From: Caldilineaceae bacterium
GTDB lineage: Bacteria > Chloroflexota > Anaerolineae > Caldilineales > Caldilineaceae
Direction of reading: 5' to 3'
Assembly: GCA_019637645.1 (NCBI GenBank)
Contig: JAHBVH010000006.1
Location: 96,859-160,858 of the forward strand
Length of the DNA: 64,000 bases
Numbering within the stretch: position 1 is the stretch's first letter; the number at the start of each line of letters is the position of its first letter. The notes beneath the pieces are model-generated. The model did not search any database and was not told the origin of the DNA. It saw only the letters and a program-made list of their open reading frames with translations. Made by a program: the position numbers and the translations under genes. Shown in pieces: positions 18,922-27,926 of the stretch.

Positions 18922-19423
18922 ACCCTAGCATGCTAGCCAGCGGCAACGTCCACCCAAGATGGATGGCACACTCTTCGCTGGAGAGATAGAAAAAGGCTCC
19001 CGCATTCGGTCAAGCCTGGGACTAGTCAGAACTGGTCCTGCCTTTCCGGAGAATACGAGAACCTTCATCGTCAGCACAAGCGGCGCTGTGCCGCCAACCG
19101 CTTCACCCGTATACCAACTGCTGTTATCGCAGCCATACAGCAGGACATATTCGCTACTGACCTATACCAATCAGGACAATGATTCTATTTAGAGCTTCTT
19201 TTAGATAGGCGTTACGCACCTGAACAAGACCGAATAGCTTTTCCGAACCTTGTCATCTGGTTGGCGCTGTGGTTTCCATAACCGCCAACGAAAGACGCTA
19301 TCAGCGCTCTGGTCATACCAACTGCGTCGCGCCTATTAGATTAGTGCAATTCTAACCGGCAAATAGCCTAGCGTCAAACTCTCTCAATGCTCGTATGCTC
19401 AGCCAGGAGACAACCATCGTAAA
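18922..19423. other. Gene-poor spacer between pdtaS and the tRNA terminator
   Basis: About 500 bases without a credible gene. It holds the likely pdtaS promoter region at its left end and a degenerate copy of the dispersed 79-bp element (19228-19314). The ORFs that can be drawn here have no family features. Confidence 0.5.
19228..19314 (+). repeat. Degenerate copy of the dispersed 79-bp element
   Basis: This stretch shares ggttggc-ctgtgg and ataaccgccaacgaaagac with the two good copies at 25674-25752 and 54792-54870, with several substitutions and different ends. It is flanked on the left by gcgttacgcacct, which resembles gagttacgcactt near 35047. Confidence 0.55.
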
Positions 19424-19466
19424 AATAAAGAAGCTTTGTCAATCAGATTGACAAAGCTTCTTTATT
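19424..19466 (-). terminator. Strong intrinsic terminator of the tRNA-Pro transcript
   Basis: A 20-bp perfect stem with a three-base loop: left arm 19424-19443, loop cag, right arm 19447-19466. Read on the minus strand the stem is followed by TTTTTA. It begins 17 bases after the encoded CCA of the tRNA, separated by a short repeat (ggccaata twice). Confidence 0.85.
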
Positions 19467-19482
19467 GGCCTATTGGCCATGC

Positions 19483-19559
19483 TGGTCGGGGCGAGAAGAT
19501 TTGAACTTCCGACCCCTTCAACCCCATTGAAGTACGCTACCAAGCTGCGCTACGCCCCG
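19483..19559 (-). tRNA. tRNA-Pro (anticodon GGG), CCA encoded
   Basis: Read on the minus strand, it folds as a complete cloverleaf. The acceptor CGGGGCG pairs with CGCCCCG. The D arm is GCGC/GCGT. The anticodon stem is CTTCA/TGAAG with the seven-base loop ATGGGGT, giving anticodon GGG (codon CCC). The variable loop has five bases. The T arm GGAAG/CTTCT encloses TTCAAAT. The discriminator A at 19486 is followed by an encoded CCA (19483-19485). Confidence 0.95.
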
Positions 19560-19723
19560 ACAGCACATGGTGCTTGTATCGCGCTCGTTTAACCAAACGC
19601 TTGACTCACCTCATGCAAGAAAGCATTATACAGGCAGCATGGCTTTCTGGCAAATTTCCGACCCACTTGACAACACACAAGAGCCATCTGCGGGCAGCTT
19701 TGCTCGCTTGTGGATCTCGCTTG

Positions 19724-20470
19724 CTAGCCAATGCTATCTGGGCGACCACCGATGGAGGGTGCAGCCATGATGCGTAGCTGTTGCGCGGTGGCCGTCGGGT
19801 ACTCGGCTGGATCATAGTAGGTCGGAGCCCAGGAAGAATGGCCAGGGCTGAACTTGTAGAGCAAGGCGCGGCGTTCGTGCGCCGCGGTCCAGGGCATGGT
19901 ACCGTGGATCAAAGCTTCGGTGAAGATCAGGGCATCGCCGGCTTCCACCGCGGGCTGCACGACATAGTGAGGACGCCGCTCGAACTTACGTACCTCGTCG
20001 GGCAAGTTGTCAGCAAAGTTGCTCTTATGGCTGCCTGGCACACAAGCAAAGCCGCCATCGCCTTGGTTGGCAGGGGTGAGGAAGAAGGTGACAACCGTCA
20101 ACCCATTGCGCATCACACCATCCCGGTAGCGATACCAGTGATCGGCTTCCCCGCCACTATGGCCTTCGCCGCCATGGAGCCCACCAGCACGGCCCCCTTT
20201 GGTCATAAAGATACAGTAGTCGTGGTCAATACGAAATTTGGGGCCGACCAGTTCCAACAGGTAGGGCACGATCTTCGGGTGATCGATCAAGGCTTGGGCT
20301 GCTGGGCCCCACTTCGATACTTGGCTTTGCCGCCGGTCGGCTAATTCTTTTTTCGCGGTGAAGGCTTGATCGGCCAACGTATTCAGCGCCGCTACTTCGG
20401 CAGGAGTCAATACGTTTTTGATGACCATATAGCCTTCTAAGTCAAAGATGAACTTCTCTTCTGGTGTCAC
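19724..20470 (-). CDS. Phytanoyl-CoA dioxygenase (PhyH) family protein
   Basis: Predicted Fe(II)/2-oxoglutarate oxygenase with a double-stranded beta-helix, 248 aa. The N-terminus FIFDLEGYMVIKNVLTPAEVAAL is the classic PhyH opening. LTVVTFFLTPANQGDGGFACVPGSHKSNF is the conserved core, and GDALIFTEALIHGTMPW carries the distal His, followed by RRALLYKFSPG with the oxoglutarate-binding Arg. The usual proximal HxD is not plain: the matching place reads GLHGGEGH. The metal site may therefore be altered. GTG at 20470 is eight bases after AAAGGAG, a better start than GTG 20479, which overlaps that site. Substrate unknown. A nitroreductase lies upstream on the same strand, 67 bases away. Confidence 0.85.
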   Translation of the reverse strand: MTPEEKFIFDLEGYMVIKNVLTPAEVAALNTLADQAFTAKKELADRRQSQVSKWGPAAQALIDHPKIVPYLLELVGPKFRIDHDYCIFMTKGGRAGGLHGGEGHSGGEADHWYRYRDGVMRNGLTVVTFFLTPANQGDGGFACVPGSHKSNFADNLPDEVRKFERRPHYVVQPAVEAGDALIFTEALIHGTMPWTAAHERRALLYKFSPGHSSWAPTYYDPAEYPTATAQQLRIMAAPSIGGRPDSIG

Positions 20471-20537
20471 AACAAGCACTCCTTTGGGAATTAGAGAGGA
20501 TAGAATAAACTGCTGCTCCCGTTACACGAACCGTCGC

Positions 20538-21044
20538 TTAGACAAAGGAACGGCCAAAGTGTTCACGGTGGGCCACAGTCGCAAGGGGCTTTCGTTGTTT
20601 TTTGCCTTTGCCCACGCTCTGCACCGGATAGCCAAAGGGCAAAATTGCCAAGAGATCCATTTCCGCCGGGATGCCCAAGAGGGTCTTGACTTCGGCGAAG
20701 CCACCAAAGCCGACCCAATTTGAGCCAACTCCTTCGGCCCACGCCGTCAGGATCATCGACTGGATGGCGCGGCTGGCATCCGAGAGGGCATAGGGAGACG
20801 GCTCGGTGATGACCGCAATCGCGAGCGGCGCTTGGGCAATGTAGCGGCCCGACGCAGCCAACGCGCCCAATTGCTGCAGGGTAGCGCGGTTTTCCACAAC
20901 CAGAAAATGCCAGGGCTGGCGGTTCATACTGCTGCCCGTTAGCCAACCCGCTTCGACAATCCGCTGCACGAGGTCCGCTGGAATCGCTTTTTCTTGATAG
21001 GCGCGGACGGCCAAGACAGTGCGCACAGCATCATAAACTTCCAT
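20538..21044 (-). CDS. Nitroreductase-family FMN oxidoreductase
   Basis: Flavin-dependent oxidoreductase of the nitroreductase fold, 168 aa, near the short end for the family. Motifs are VRAYQEKAIPADLVQRIVEAGWLTGSSMNRQPWHFLVV (FMN contacts and the 'NxQPW' element) and the later SMILTAWAEGVGSNWVGFGG. The C-terminus PFGYPVQ with a basic tail is normal. ATG 21044 has GGAG upstream; the frame runs back to 21092 without family sequence. It precedes the PhyH gene in the same direction and a hairpin separates it from the methyltransferase gene upstream. The substrate is not predictable. Confidence 0.88.
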   Translation of the reverse strand: MEVYDAVRTVLAVRAYQEKAIPADLVQRIVEAGWLTGSSMNRQPWHFLVVENRATLQQLGALAASGRYIAQAPLAIAVITEPSPYALSDASRAIQSMILTAWAEGVGSNWVGFGGFAEVKTLLGIPAEMDLLAILPFGYPVQSVGKGKKQRKPLATVAHREHFGRSFV

Positions 21045-21116
21045 GGGTTGTCTCCTCACGTTCAACAAATTTTTTATGTTGATTGCTATCACGATGGTTA
21101 GCGCTTACGGAAAGTG

Positions 21117-21149
21117 AGCCCGGACCGGTTTGGGAAGCCGGTCCGGGCT
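21117..21149 (-). terminator. GC-rich hairpin after the methyltransferase gene
   Basis: A 15-bp stem with one G-U pair (agcccggaccgg... against ...ccggtccgggct) and loop ggg. It begins seven bases beyond the stop codon of the methyltransferase on the minus strand. The following sequence is only moderately T-rich. Confidence 0.65.
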
Positions 21150-21155
21150 TAGCGG

Positions 21156-22004
21156 CTACTTATAGGCCACCACACCAAAGGCTTGGGGGCGGCGTTCAAT
21201 CCGTTGGAAACCGACCTCTTCCAGGCGGCGCATGACGCCACGGGTGATCGTCGCGCCCGATTTGCTGTCGGGGTTAGCGATATAGTGAAAAAGCCGTCCC
21301 CGCCGCGCCAAGACGCGGTAGAGCTCGCGGTAGAAATCCGCGCCATAGAGGTGACCAGCGAGGCTAAACATCGGCGGATCGTGGATAATCCGATCAAAGC
21401 TGGCATCGGGAAAAGTACGGATCACATCATCGCTGTCGCCAATCCGCTGTTCGATCTTGGGATTGTCAAAGAGGGCCTGTGACCAGGGATTGCAGCGCGC
21501 TACCTCGAGCACCGCCGGATCAAACTCGACGGTTATCACGTGGTCGGCGGTTTTGGCGGCTTGGATCGCGGTGTAGCCCAAACCAGTGGTGGTATCCAGA
21601 ACACGCCCGGTCAGGGGCTTTACCGTGCTTACTTTGGCCAAGGTATCTTGATGGGGATCACTCTCTTTGATCCGGTGCATGGAAATGCCTGAGATCAGCA
21701 GGGTTGGGGCGCTAGCCGTTGGGTAGAGGCTATAGTGACGATTGTTCTCCTCGGAAAAGCGCTGGATCTTCTCGGCTTCCCCGGCTTCGATGAGAAAGCA
21801 GCTATTTTCATCGTCGGCAAGCACCGCAATCGTGGGCCAGGGTAGGCATTGCGCCCCTGGCAGGTGAACACCGCTTTCGTCCCACGTTACCGGGATTTGG
21901 GACAACGTCAAATCGAGCGAGACCAACGGGGTAGCTTCGCCAGCCTGGCGAGCAGCCAATAACGACTGTGCTTGAAAATGGGAGAGCACAATGGGTGAAG
22001 TCAT
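21156..22004 (-). CDS. Class I SAM-dependent methyltransferase
   Basis: 282-aa protein. An N-terminal domain of about 110 residues has no recognised fold. It is followed by a Rossmann methyltransferase with motif [16 protein letters not shown] (about 135-149), the acidic motif II end [14 protein letters not shown], motif III-like RIGDSDDVI and motif [16 protein letters not shown] resembles the NPPY/DPPY motif of enzymes that methylate exocyclic amines, suggesting a nucleic-acid or polyamine-type substrate. That is inference. The stop is followed by a strong hairpin. The DUF3754 gene upstream ends 15 bases before this start, so the two are likely co-transcribed. Confidence 0.8.
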   Translation of the reverse strand: MTSPIVLSHFQAQSLLAARQAGEATPLVSLDLTLSQIPVTWDESGVHLPGAQCLPWPTIAVLADDENSCFLIEAGEAEKIQRFSEENNRHYSLYPTASAPTLLISGISMHRIKESDPHQDTLAKVSTVKPLTGRVLDTTTGLGYTAIQAAKTADHVITVEFDPAVLEVARCNPWSQALFDNPKIEQRIGDSDDVIRTFPDASFDRIIHDPPMFSLAGHLYGADFYRELYRVLARRGRLFHYIANPDSKSGATITRGVMRRLEEVGFQRIERRPQAFGVVAYK

Positions 22005-22019
22005 AGCACAATAATCGAT

Positions 22020-23333
22020 CTAGGCATACTGAAACGCCCCGTCCCACAATTCATCCAACAGGCATTTTGCTTCCAGCAATGTAAGCGGATAGCAGTATCC
22101 TTGTTCATCAACATGGACCAATGCCCGCTCGCCATGATCGCCGTTGAGGCTCCGTACCTCTTGCATACGTTGAATCGTCCGTTCGATGTCAAAATTGATG
22201 GCAGGGCCTTTCTGCTGGGCCAACCAGCCTTCAATGGTAGCATCCAACTGCCCAGCCGTCAATTTCCTGGATTGGGTCAAGAGATGATAGTAGACCAAAA
22301 TAATCTCTTTGCACTCTTCCTCTTCAGCGGCATCAACGACGGTGTGAAAGACACTGGTGTTATTAGCCATATTTTTGAAAAAGAGGGTATCCATCACATC
22401 TTTCATATACTTCATACGCCGATTTTGGTAGCCAGAGTATTGTTTGAACGCAAAACCACCGAGCGCCACCGAGAGGGAAAAGAAGGCAAAGAGGACAGGC
22501 GTAAAATCTCGGATCTGCTCTTCGTGCACACCGATCCAGCGGACGTAGCTCGGCCCTAAGGTCAGCAAGAGGACCAAGCCGAGCACCAAAATTAAACTAG
22601 AGGACATTTTGTAGATGATCGAAATCCCCGCGCCGATGGCAGGCAAGACAAAGAGCAGGCGGTCGATCAGGTTCATGTTGAGCTGTACATTGGGAAAAAG
22701 CAGCTCTAGATCATATTTCGGGATGTTTTTATAGAGGTAGAGATACATGAGCCCTGGCGTGAAATTGAGCTTATCCACCTTCCGTTTCTGCTCATGGAAA
22801 TAGTTGGCATCTTTGAATTTAATGCCCAATACCACATTGGAGAAGACCGCGGTCTGAATCTTGCGCTTCCACACATAGAAACGGGTGAACGCTAGCTCGG
22901 TTGGCCGCGCCCCACGATAATAGAAAACCACCTGATCAAAATCGTTAAAATCAACTTCGGTCTTGAGGTCGATGAGCGCAGAATTGGCAATCGCTTCATG
23001 AATAGCGATATCATCCAGTTCGCGATAATTGGCGCACGACAACGTGTAGCGCAACGAATCGACAAAGCGATCAACCTTGATCTCACTGGCAACAACCGTG
23101 GGCAACGCGGCCACATTGCGCTCATTGTCGGGGTCAAAGGGTGCGTAATTAACTTTGAGCGTTTCTAAATGTTTGTGGAAATAGAAGTTGTAATAAGCCG
23201 AGAGCAATTCACAAAAAGCCCGAAATTTAGGGACTTCTTCATCGGCCAGTTTGCCATCCGCAAGGCAGAGATCAATCAATTCTTCACGGGTATAGGGAAT
23301 AAACGACTCGCTATCGGTTGTCGTCGCAGTCAT
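22020..23333 (-). CDS. DUF3754 (TMEM143-like) membrane protein
   Basis: 437-aa protein matching the DUF3754/TMEM143 family found in cyanobacteria, plastids and some other bacteria; the function is unknown. An acidic soluble N-terminal half contains LKTEVDFNDFDQVVFYYRGAR and the conserved core YFHEQKRKVDKLNFTPG followed by LMYLYLYKNIPKYDLELLFPN. Two membrane helices follow (SSLILVLGLVLLLTLG and VLFAFFSLSVALGGFAF), then a soluble C-terminal tail of about 120 residues with HVDEQGYCYPLTLLEAK. ATG 23333 has AAAGGA eight bases upstream. It precedes the methyltransferase by 15 bases. Confidence 0.85.
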   Translation of the reverse strand: MTATTTDSESFIPYTREELIDLCLADGKLADEEVPKFRAFCELLSAYYNFYFHKHLETLKVNYAPFDPDNERNVAALPTVVASEIKVDRFVDSLRYTLSCANYRELDDIAIHEAIANSALIDLKTEVDFNDFDQVVFYYRGARPTELAFTRFYVWKRKIQTAVFSNVVLGIKFKDANYFHEQKRKVDKLNFTPGLMYLYLYKNIPKYDLELLFPNVQLNMNLIDRLLFVLPAIGAGISIIYKMSSSLILVLGLVLLLTLGPSYVRWIGVHEEQIRDFTPVLFAFFSLSVALGGFAFKQYSGYQNRRMKYMKDVMDTLFFKNMANNTSVFHTVVDAAEEEECKEIILVYYHLLTQSRKLTAGQLDATIEGWLAQQKGPAINFDIERTIQRMQEVRSLNGDHGERALVHVDEQGYCYPLTLLEAKCLLDELWDGAFQYA

Positions 23334-23350
23334 GCCACCAATCCTTTACT

Positions 23351-23382
23351 ACTCTGTCTAAAAAGAACTCTGTCTAAAAAGA
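23351..23382. repeat. Two tandem copies of a 16-bp unit
   Basis: actctgtctaaaaaga occurs at 23351-23366 and again at 23367-23382, 18 bases ahead of the DUF3754 start on the minus strand, in its leader or promoter. The role is unknown. Confidence 0.6.
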
Positions 23383-23595
23383 AAGGGGTAGTGCCTTGTT
23401 GCTAGCATTGTTCCTTTGCCAACAGGGGAGAGTCACTGTACGCGCCAAATTTTAGGCGTATCACAAGCGGCGCGGGCAGTGCGTGTCACCGCGATCTAAA
23501 CAGCGTTCGAGAGCAACGCAAGTGGCTTATCGCTGTCACTGATCATTATCCGGTAAGTCTACCAGAAAGTGACCTACCTTGTGCTTACGATTGGC

Positions 23596-24564
23596 CTACA
23601 ATTTTAGCATATTGTCTACCAGATCGGAGATTTGTTGGGGATGGAGAAACGCGGGGCGCGCGCGACCTTGTTGCGTGTCACAGGTGAGAACGGCTGTCCG
23701 CCAGGCGAGGGGGATAGAAGCGGCACCGTCCGCGGCACCGATCAGCCCCCCCACAATACAAGCATTGGTGTCGGTATCACCACCACCAGCAAGGGTTTCG
23801 CGCACAGCCGCGACATAATCCGTCCCGAGCAATAGATGGCGAAAAGCATGGGTAAAGCCAATGCGGACAAAGCCAATCTGGGGTTCGTAGGGGAGCAGCA
23901 GATTTTGGGCAGCATCGGCGAGCCAACCTTGCACTTCAGTATTGGCCGCCGTGCGTGCCCATGCTTGCGCCGCACGAAATGCGCCGTGCCGATCACCACG
24001 GTGGTTCAACAAATGGGCAATGGCAATGACATAGCAGACTACGGCTTGCCAACAGCTTGGGTTAGGGTGAGAGAGACAAGAGTCCTGACGTGCGTAATCG
24101 GCCAATTCGGCGACAGGCCGCGCATGGCCCCATACACCCAATGGCGCAGCGCGCATTAGGCTACCATTGGACTTGGATTCCAAACAGAAACGCGCCGCGG
24201 CTTGGGTCATGGTGGCGGCATAGCTGGGCTCCGCGCGGCCTGCCCCCAGCGAACGACTGGTCGTCATCCCAATATCAAAGGGCGGTGACGCGATCCAAGC
24301 GGCGTAGCAACGTGCAATCGCCTCAAGATCAAACGTTGCGCTGGATGCCAATGCCTGGGCTAAACAGAGCATCAGCTCGCCATCGTCGGTAATCTGCCCT
24401 GGTGCCACCCCCCACACGCCGCCCCCCGGCATGGTTAACGCCCGCTGCACTTGTTCCGACGTCAGTGGCTGGTCCATAAATTCAAGCACTGCGCCAGCAG
24501 CATCGCCGACACACGCACCTAGCAATGCCCCAAGGGCCGCGTCGGCCAAGCTTTGTACGCCCAT
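23596..24564 (-). CDS. ADP-ribosylglycohydrolase (DraG/ARH family)
   Basis: Hydrolase that removes ADP-ribose from proteins or nucleic acids, with a two-magnesium all-helical fold; 322 aa. The metal ligands are visible in GQITDDGELMLCLAQAL near residue 60 and in GGGDTDTNACIVGGLIGAADG near the C-terminus. The start region LGALLGACVGDAAGAVLEF is also typical. Three start codons stand in a row (GTG 24570, GTG 24567, ATG 24564). ATG is chosen because GAGG lies at a proper distance. No matching transferase or toxin is next to it, so its target is open. It is a stand-alone gene between two non-coding gaps. Confidence 0.92.
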   Translation of the reverse strand: MGVQSLADAALGALLGACVGDAAGAVLEFMDQPLTSEQVQRALTMPGGGVWGVAPGQITDDGELMLCLAQALASSATFDLEAIARCYAAWIASPPFDIGMTTSRSLGAGRAEPSYAATMTQAAARFCLESKSNGSLMRAAPLGVWGHARPVAELADYARQDSCLSHPNPSCWQAVVCYVIAIAHLLNHRGDRHGAFRAAQAWARTAANTEVQGWLADAAQNLLLPYEPQIGFVRIGFTHAFRHLLLGTDYVAAVRETLAGGGDTDTNACIVGGLIGAADGAASIPLAWRTAVLTCDTQQGRARPAFLHPQQISDLVDNMLKL

Positions 24565-24763
24565 CACCACACCTCTCCTCTTCTGCTAAACCTTCAAATC
24601 TATCGCTAGACCACACCACCGGTCGGGCCGACAACCGCGTTGTTCAGCCTACGTTCGGCCATCTGATGATAGTGGCGTCGAGTGTACAATGTTCACCTAT
24701 CCCTGTCAAGCAGATTAGGCCCATGTACGCTAAAGGGATAGGGGCCGCCCTGACGTAGGCCAC

Positions 24764-25627
24764 CTACTCATTCGGCCAGAATGATGCAGGTAGGGGTGCT
24801 GTATAGTGGCGTAGTGGATAATCGGCGTGGGCGGGTAAGGTTAGCTGATGGGCATGGAGCAGAAGCCGTTCGGCGCTGGTCAGCTTGCCATAGAGGCGAT
24901 CACCAAGAATAGGCGCGCCGAGATGAGCAAGGTGGACGCGCAGTTGGTGAGTGCGCCCCGTCTCTGGCCAGAGGCGTACCAACTGCCGCGCCGGATCTTC
25001 CGCCACAACAGCATACCGAGTCCGCGCTGTCTTGCCGCCCCGCGTCACGACAACCATTTGGTCGCGACGGGTGGGATGGGTGTCGAGGCGCGCGTCGATG
25101 ACCCCGGTTGCGGCCAGTTGGTTGGGCTTGGCAACCACGGCGAGATATTCTTTCTGAACTAAGCTCGCTTGGAAGGCATGAGCCAAATATTGGTTGATTG
25201 GTCCAGGCCGGGTCAAGAGGATTACGCCGGAAGTATCGCGATCCAGGCGGTGAAAGAGGATCAGCGGGCCAAAGCGGGCCTTGGCAAGGTCAAGCAGATT
25301 GGCGGCCTCGCGCCGCGTTGGGGATTCGGCCAACAGCCCCGCGGGCTTGTTGACCACAATAAACGCCGCTTCCTGCGTGATCAACCACGCTTCTGCAAAT
25401 TGAGTAGCAGGTTGGGGTTTGGCCGCAGGCGGCTGGAGAATTTCCAAACGGTCGCCATTGTGAACTTGCCACGAGGCCAACCAGACAGGCTGCCCATTGA
25501 CACGCACCTGCTTGGCACTGATCAACTGCTGGACGGCCTGCCGCCCCCATTCCGGGAAACGGTCGCGCAGCACGCGATCAAGCCGGGTAGGTTGTGTCAA
25601 ACCATTCACTGCAAAGGTCGGCTTCAC
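24764..25627 (-). CDS. RluA-family pseudouridine synthase with S4 domain
   Basis: RNA pseudouridine synthase of 288 aa. An S4 RNA-binding domain comes first (TRLDRVLRDRFPEWGRQAVQQLI...VRVNGQPV). Then follow VVNKPAGLLAESPTR and the catalytic motif LFHRLDRDTSGVILLT with the essential Asp. GRTHQLRVHLAHLGAPILGDRLYG completes the fold. Family target sites are in 23S rRNA or tRNA; the exact uridine cannot be read off. The open frame reaches 25693, but those first codons lie inside the dispersed repeat at 25674. I therefore take GTG 25627, with GGTGG seven bases upstream, so the true N-terminus is uncertain by about 20 residues. Confidence 0.92.
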   Translation of the reverse strand: MKPTFAVNGLTQPTRLDRVLRDRFPEWGRQAVQQLISAKQVRVNGQPVWLASWQVHNGDRLEILQPPAAKPQPATQFAEAWLITQEAAFIVVNKPAGLLAESPTRREAANLLDLAKARFGPLILFHRLDRDTSGVILLTRPGPINQYLAHAFQASLVQKEYLAVVAKPNQLAATGVIDARLDTHPTRRDQMVVVTRGGKTARTRYAVVAEDPARQLVRLWPETGRTHQLRVHLAHLGAPILGDRLYGKLTSAERLLLHAHQLTLPAHADYPLRHYTAPLPASFWPNE

Positions 25628-25673
25628 GCGATGACCACCATGCCTTTTGATACGAATAAAAGTTACACGAACC

Positions 25674-25752
25674 AGACCTAACAGGTTTTCCAAACCTTGT
25701 ATCCCGTTGGCTCTGTGGTCCCCACAACCGCCAACGAAAGACTCTGTCAGGT
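25674..25752 (+). repeat. 79-bp dispersed element, copy A
   Basis: This copy matches the reverse complement of 54792-54870 at 75 of 79 positions by my count. It starts agacct-acagg, contains a cccgttggctctgtgg ... ccgccaacg inner inverted pair, and ends tctgtcaggt. The ends are themselves inverted (acctnacag / ctgtcaggt), so the whole can fold into a branched hairpin. It covers the far upstream part of the RluA open frame. Confidence 0.8.
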
Positions 25753-25824
25753 CTTTGACGACAGGCCAAGCTTTATAGGTCAGCCTTACTTACTCACGGT
25801 ACGCAGTAGGCGCTGCCAGCGGAT

Positions 25825-25871
25825 TGCCGGAACGGATTGAACGGACACCCTTATTAAAATCCGTTCCGGCA
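25825..25871. repeat. 14-bp inverted repeat in the RluA/RNHCP spacer
   Basis: tgccggaacggatt (25825-25838) and its exact complement (25858-25871) are separated by 19 bases. The 344-base space from 25628 to 25971 holds this, the 79-bp element and no gene. Near-copies of ggattga / tcaatcc nearby suggest a decayed palindromic element. It could also end the RNHCP transcript, whose stop is 100 bases to the right. Confidence 0.55.
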
Positions 25872-25971
25872 GGGAGGAATCGCGCGGATTGATGCCAAGG
25901 TGATTGGCTCAATCCGTTCGCCAAATTCGTTGACAGGCTGTTTTAGCGCTCGCCACGTTAACATGAGTGAC

Positions 25972-26295
25972 TTAATCGGCTTTGCCCTGCTGCATCAGTT
26001 GCAGAATCAGCTCAAAATTATCGGGCTGCACGGTCTGTTCGGCAATACGGTTTACACTACAAACGCCACAACGACGACAGCAAAAGACGAGTTGATAGCC
26101 CTTGCGGCCCTTGCGCAAGCGAATGGGGTCCATTAAGCCACGGCAGGGGTTGCGCCGATCTCCGGGCAGTCGATCTACATGCTTGGAACGCAGACAAAAG
26201 GGACAATGATTCCGATAACTCCCGTTCGTTACAGGCTGAACGAACTGCTGACAATGTTCACAACAAAATTCTCGGTTTTCTGTATGGCGACTCAT
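25972..26295 (-). CDS. RNHCP-domain zinc-binding protein
   Basis: 107-aa Cys-rich protein with the RNHCP domain, named from the motif visible here as SYRNHCPFCLRSKHVD. Metal ligands pair up as CEHC (near residue 13), CPFC, and CCRRCGVC near 75-80, so at least two zinc sites are likely. PGDRRNPCRGLMDPIRL is the other conserved block. ATG 26295 has AAGGAGAG upstream; the longer frame to 26469 has no family sequence. The function of the family is not established; a nucleic-acid role is only a guess from the zinc ribbons. Confidence 0.88.
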   Translation of the reverse strand: MSRHTENREFCCEHCQQFVQPVTNGSYRNHCPFCLRSKHVDRLPGDRRNPCRGLMDPIRLRKGRKGYQLVFCCRRCGVCSVNRIAEQTVQPDNFELILQLMQQGKAD

Positions 26296-26679
26296 CACCT
26301 GCTCTCCTTCTCTTCGGGTTAATGAAAGAGTAAGGAGGCAGGGGATACGTTTTTTCTTTCCCAGAGGGGGCCAGTATTCTTCCCCGTAGGATTCCAGGCT
26401 TGAGCCGACTAGCGGCCGATTCACTGCCGTTCCTTTAGGGTCAGCAGTTACTTCCGATTCCAGCTTCATCAGGGCCTATTGCATCCCTGAATCCGAACCA
26501 AGGCCGGCTTTGTGAATTTGTACCGGCCACTGTAGGACAGGAGCCCCACCCTCCATCGGTAGGCGTATGTCGCGTCGCACTGGCATTGGCGTCGTGCCCT
26601 GTCAGCAGGGATGAGTCGATTCCACGACGAAGCGTTTCATTATTTTTCCTTCTTATACAAGCTTATACCAGTTGGCTGA
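26296..26679. other. 384-base spacer, no gene seen
   Basis: Between the RNHCP start and the aminotransferase stop. It has short palindromes only: ggccgg...ccggcc near 26502-26528, ccctgtcagcaggg near 26598-26611, and the self-complementary tataagcttgtata type sequence near 26655-26667. None has a T-run that would make a convincing terminator. Confidence 0.45.
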
Positions 26680-27879
26680 TCAAACTGTCTCTAAGACTGC
26701 CGCAATGGCTTCGCAGAGGTAGTCCATATTGCTGGCGGTCATCCCGGCCACGCTGATCCGCCCACTGCCGACGATATAGACGCCGAACTGTTCGCGCAGG
26801 GCTTTGACATGATCGGGCGTGAGGCCAGAAAACGAGAACATCCCCCGCTGGCGCGCAATAAAAGAGAAGTCTTGCTTGACCCCTTTCTCATTGAGCGTCT
26901 CGACAAAGAGATGACGCATTTGGTTAATGCGGTCGCGCATCTCTGTCACTTCGGCTTCCCATTGGGCGCGCAAGGCGGGATCGCGCAGAATGGTCGTGAC
27001 AATGGCCGCGCCGTGGGCGGGGGGATTGGAATAGTTGGCGCGGATCGCCAGCTTGATGTGGCCGAGCGCCAGCTCTGCCGCGGCGGGCGTGTTGGCAACC
27101 ACGGTCAGCGCGCCCAGCCGCTCATTGTAGAGGCCAAAGTTTTTGGAAAAAGAGCTGGCAATCAACACTTCTTGCCCCGGCTGACAGATGGCGCGCATCC
27201 CAGCAGCATCTTCGGCCAAACCATCACCAAAGCCTTGATAGGCAAAGTCCACGAGGGGCAAGAGTTTGCGTTCGGCCACCACCACCGCGATCTGCTGCCA
27301 TTGGTCGAGCGTCAGGTCCGCACCGGTGGGGTTATGGCAGCAACCATGCAGCAGCACCACATCGCCAGCCGGGAGTTCGCGGAGCTTAGCCAACATGGCA
27401 GCGAACTTAATGCCATTGGCGGCAGGGTCAAAGTAGGGATAGGTACCGACCTCTAAACCAGCCGCTTTGAAGATACTCGGATGGTTGGGCCAAGTTGGGT
27501 CGCTCAACCAGACGCGCGCGGTGGGGAACATACGCGCAATAAAGTCCGCCGCCACCCGCAAGGCACCGGTGCCACCCGGCGCTTGGGCGGTCACCGAGCG
27601 CGTGCTAGTGATGATCTCGTGGGTTGGGCCGAAGAGCAGCTCTTGCACAGCGGCGGCATATTCGGGTGAACCATCAATACTCAGATAGTTCTTGGTATTC
27701 TCATTTTGAAAAATGCGTTCCTCCGCCTGTTTCACAGAGGCCAATACGGGCGTCCGGCCTTGGGCATCTTTGTAGATCCCTACCCCCAAGTTGATCTTCT
27801 TGGGATTGGGATCTTTCTTAAAGGCTTCGGTCAAACCTAGAATTGCATCGGGCGGGGCAGGTGTAAAATTTTCAAACAT
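26680..27879 (-). CDS. Class I aspartate/aromatic aminotransferase
   Basis: PLP enzyme that transfers the amino group of aspartate or an aromatic amino acid to 2-oxoglutarate; 399 aa. Marks are [19 protein letters not shown] near the N-terminus, [17 protein letters not shown] (the NPTG active-site turn), [20 protein letters not shown] with the cofactor Asp, and [17 protein letters not shown] with the Schiff-base Lys. The substrate Arg lies in the final [11 protein letters not shown]. The close fit to the AspC/TyrB (subgroup I-alpha) pattern is clear. ATG 27879 begins [15 protein letters not shown], the conserved start. The frame to 27903 lacks support. Adenine deaminase lies 47 bases upstream in the same direction. 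Confidence 0.95.
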   Translation of the reverse strand: MFENFTPAPPDAILGLTEAFKKDPNPKKINLGVGIYKDAQGRTPVLASVKQAEERIFQNENTKNYLSIDGSPEYAAAVQELLFGPTHEIITSTRSVTAQAPGGTGALRVAADFIARMFPTARVWLSDPTWPNHPSIFKAAGLEVGTYPYFDPAANGIKFAAMLAKLRELPAGDVVLLHGCCHNPTGADLTLDQWQQIAVVVAERKLLPLVDFAYQGFGDGLAEDAAGMRAICQPGQEVLIASSFSKNFGLYNERLGALTVVANTPAAAELALGHIKLAIRANYSNPPAHGAAIVTTILRDPALRAQWEAEVTEMRDRINQMRHLFVETLNEKGVKQDFSFIARQRGMFSFSGLTPDHVKALREQFGVYIVGSGRISVAGMTASNMDYLCEAIAAVLETV

Positions 27880-27926
27880 AGATGTCGCTCTTTCTAGAAC
27901 CACGGATAAAAAAGATGACTGAGTAC

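Noticed and set aside
23596..24564. ADP-ribosylglycohydrolase as part of a DarT/DarG-type toxin system
   Set aside because: No adjacent transferase or toxin; the fold motif is DraG/ARH rather than macrodomain.
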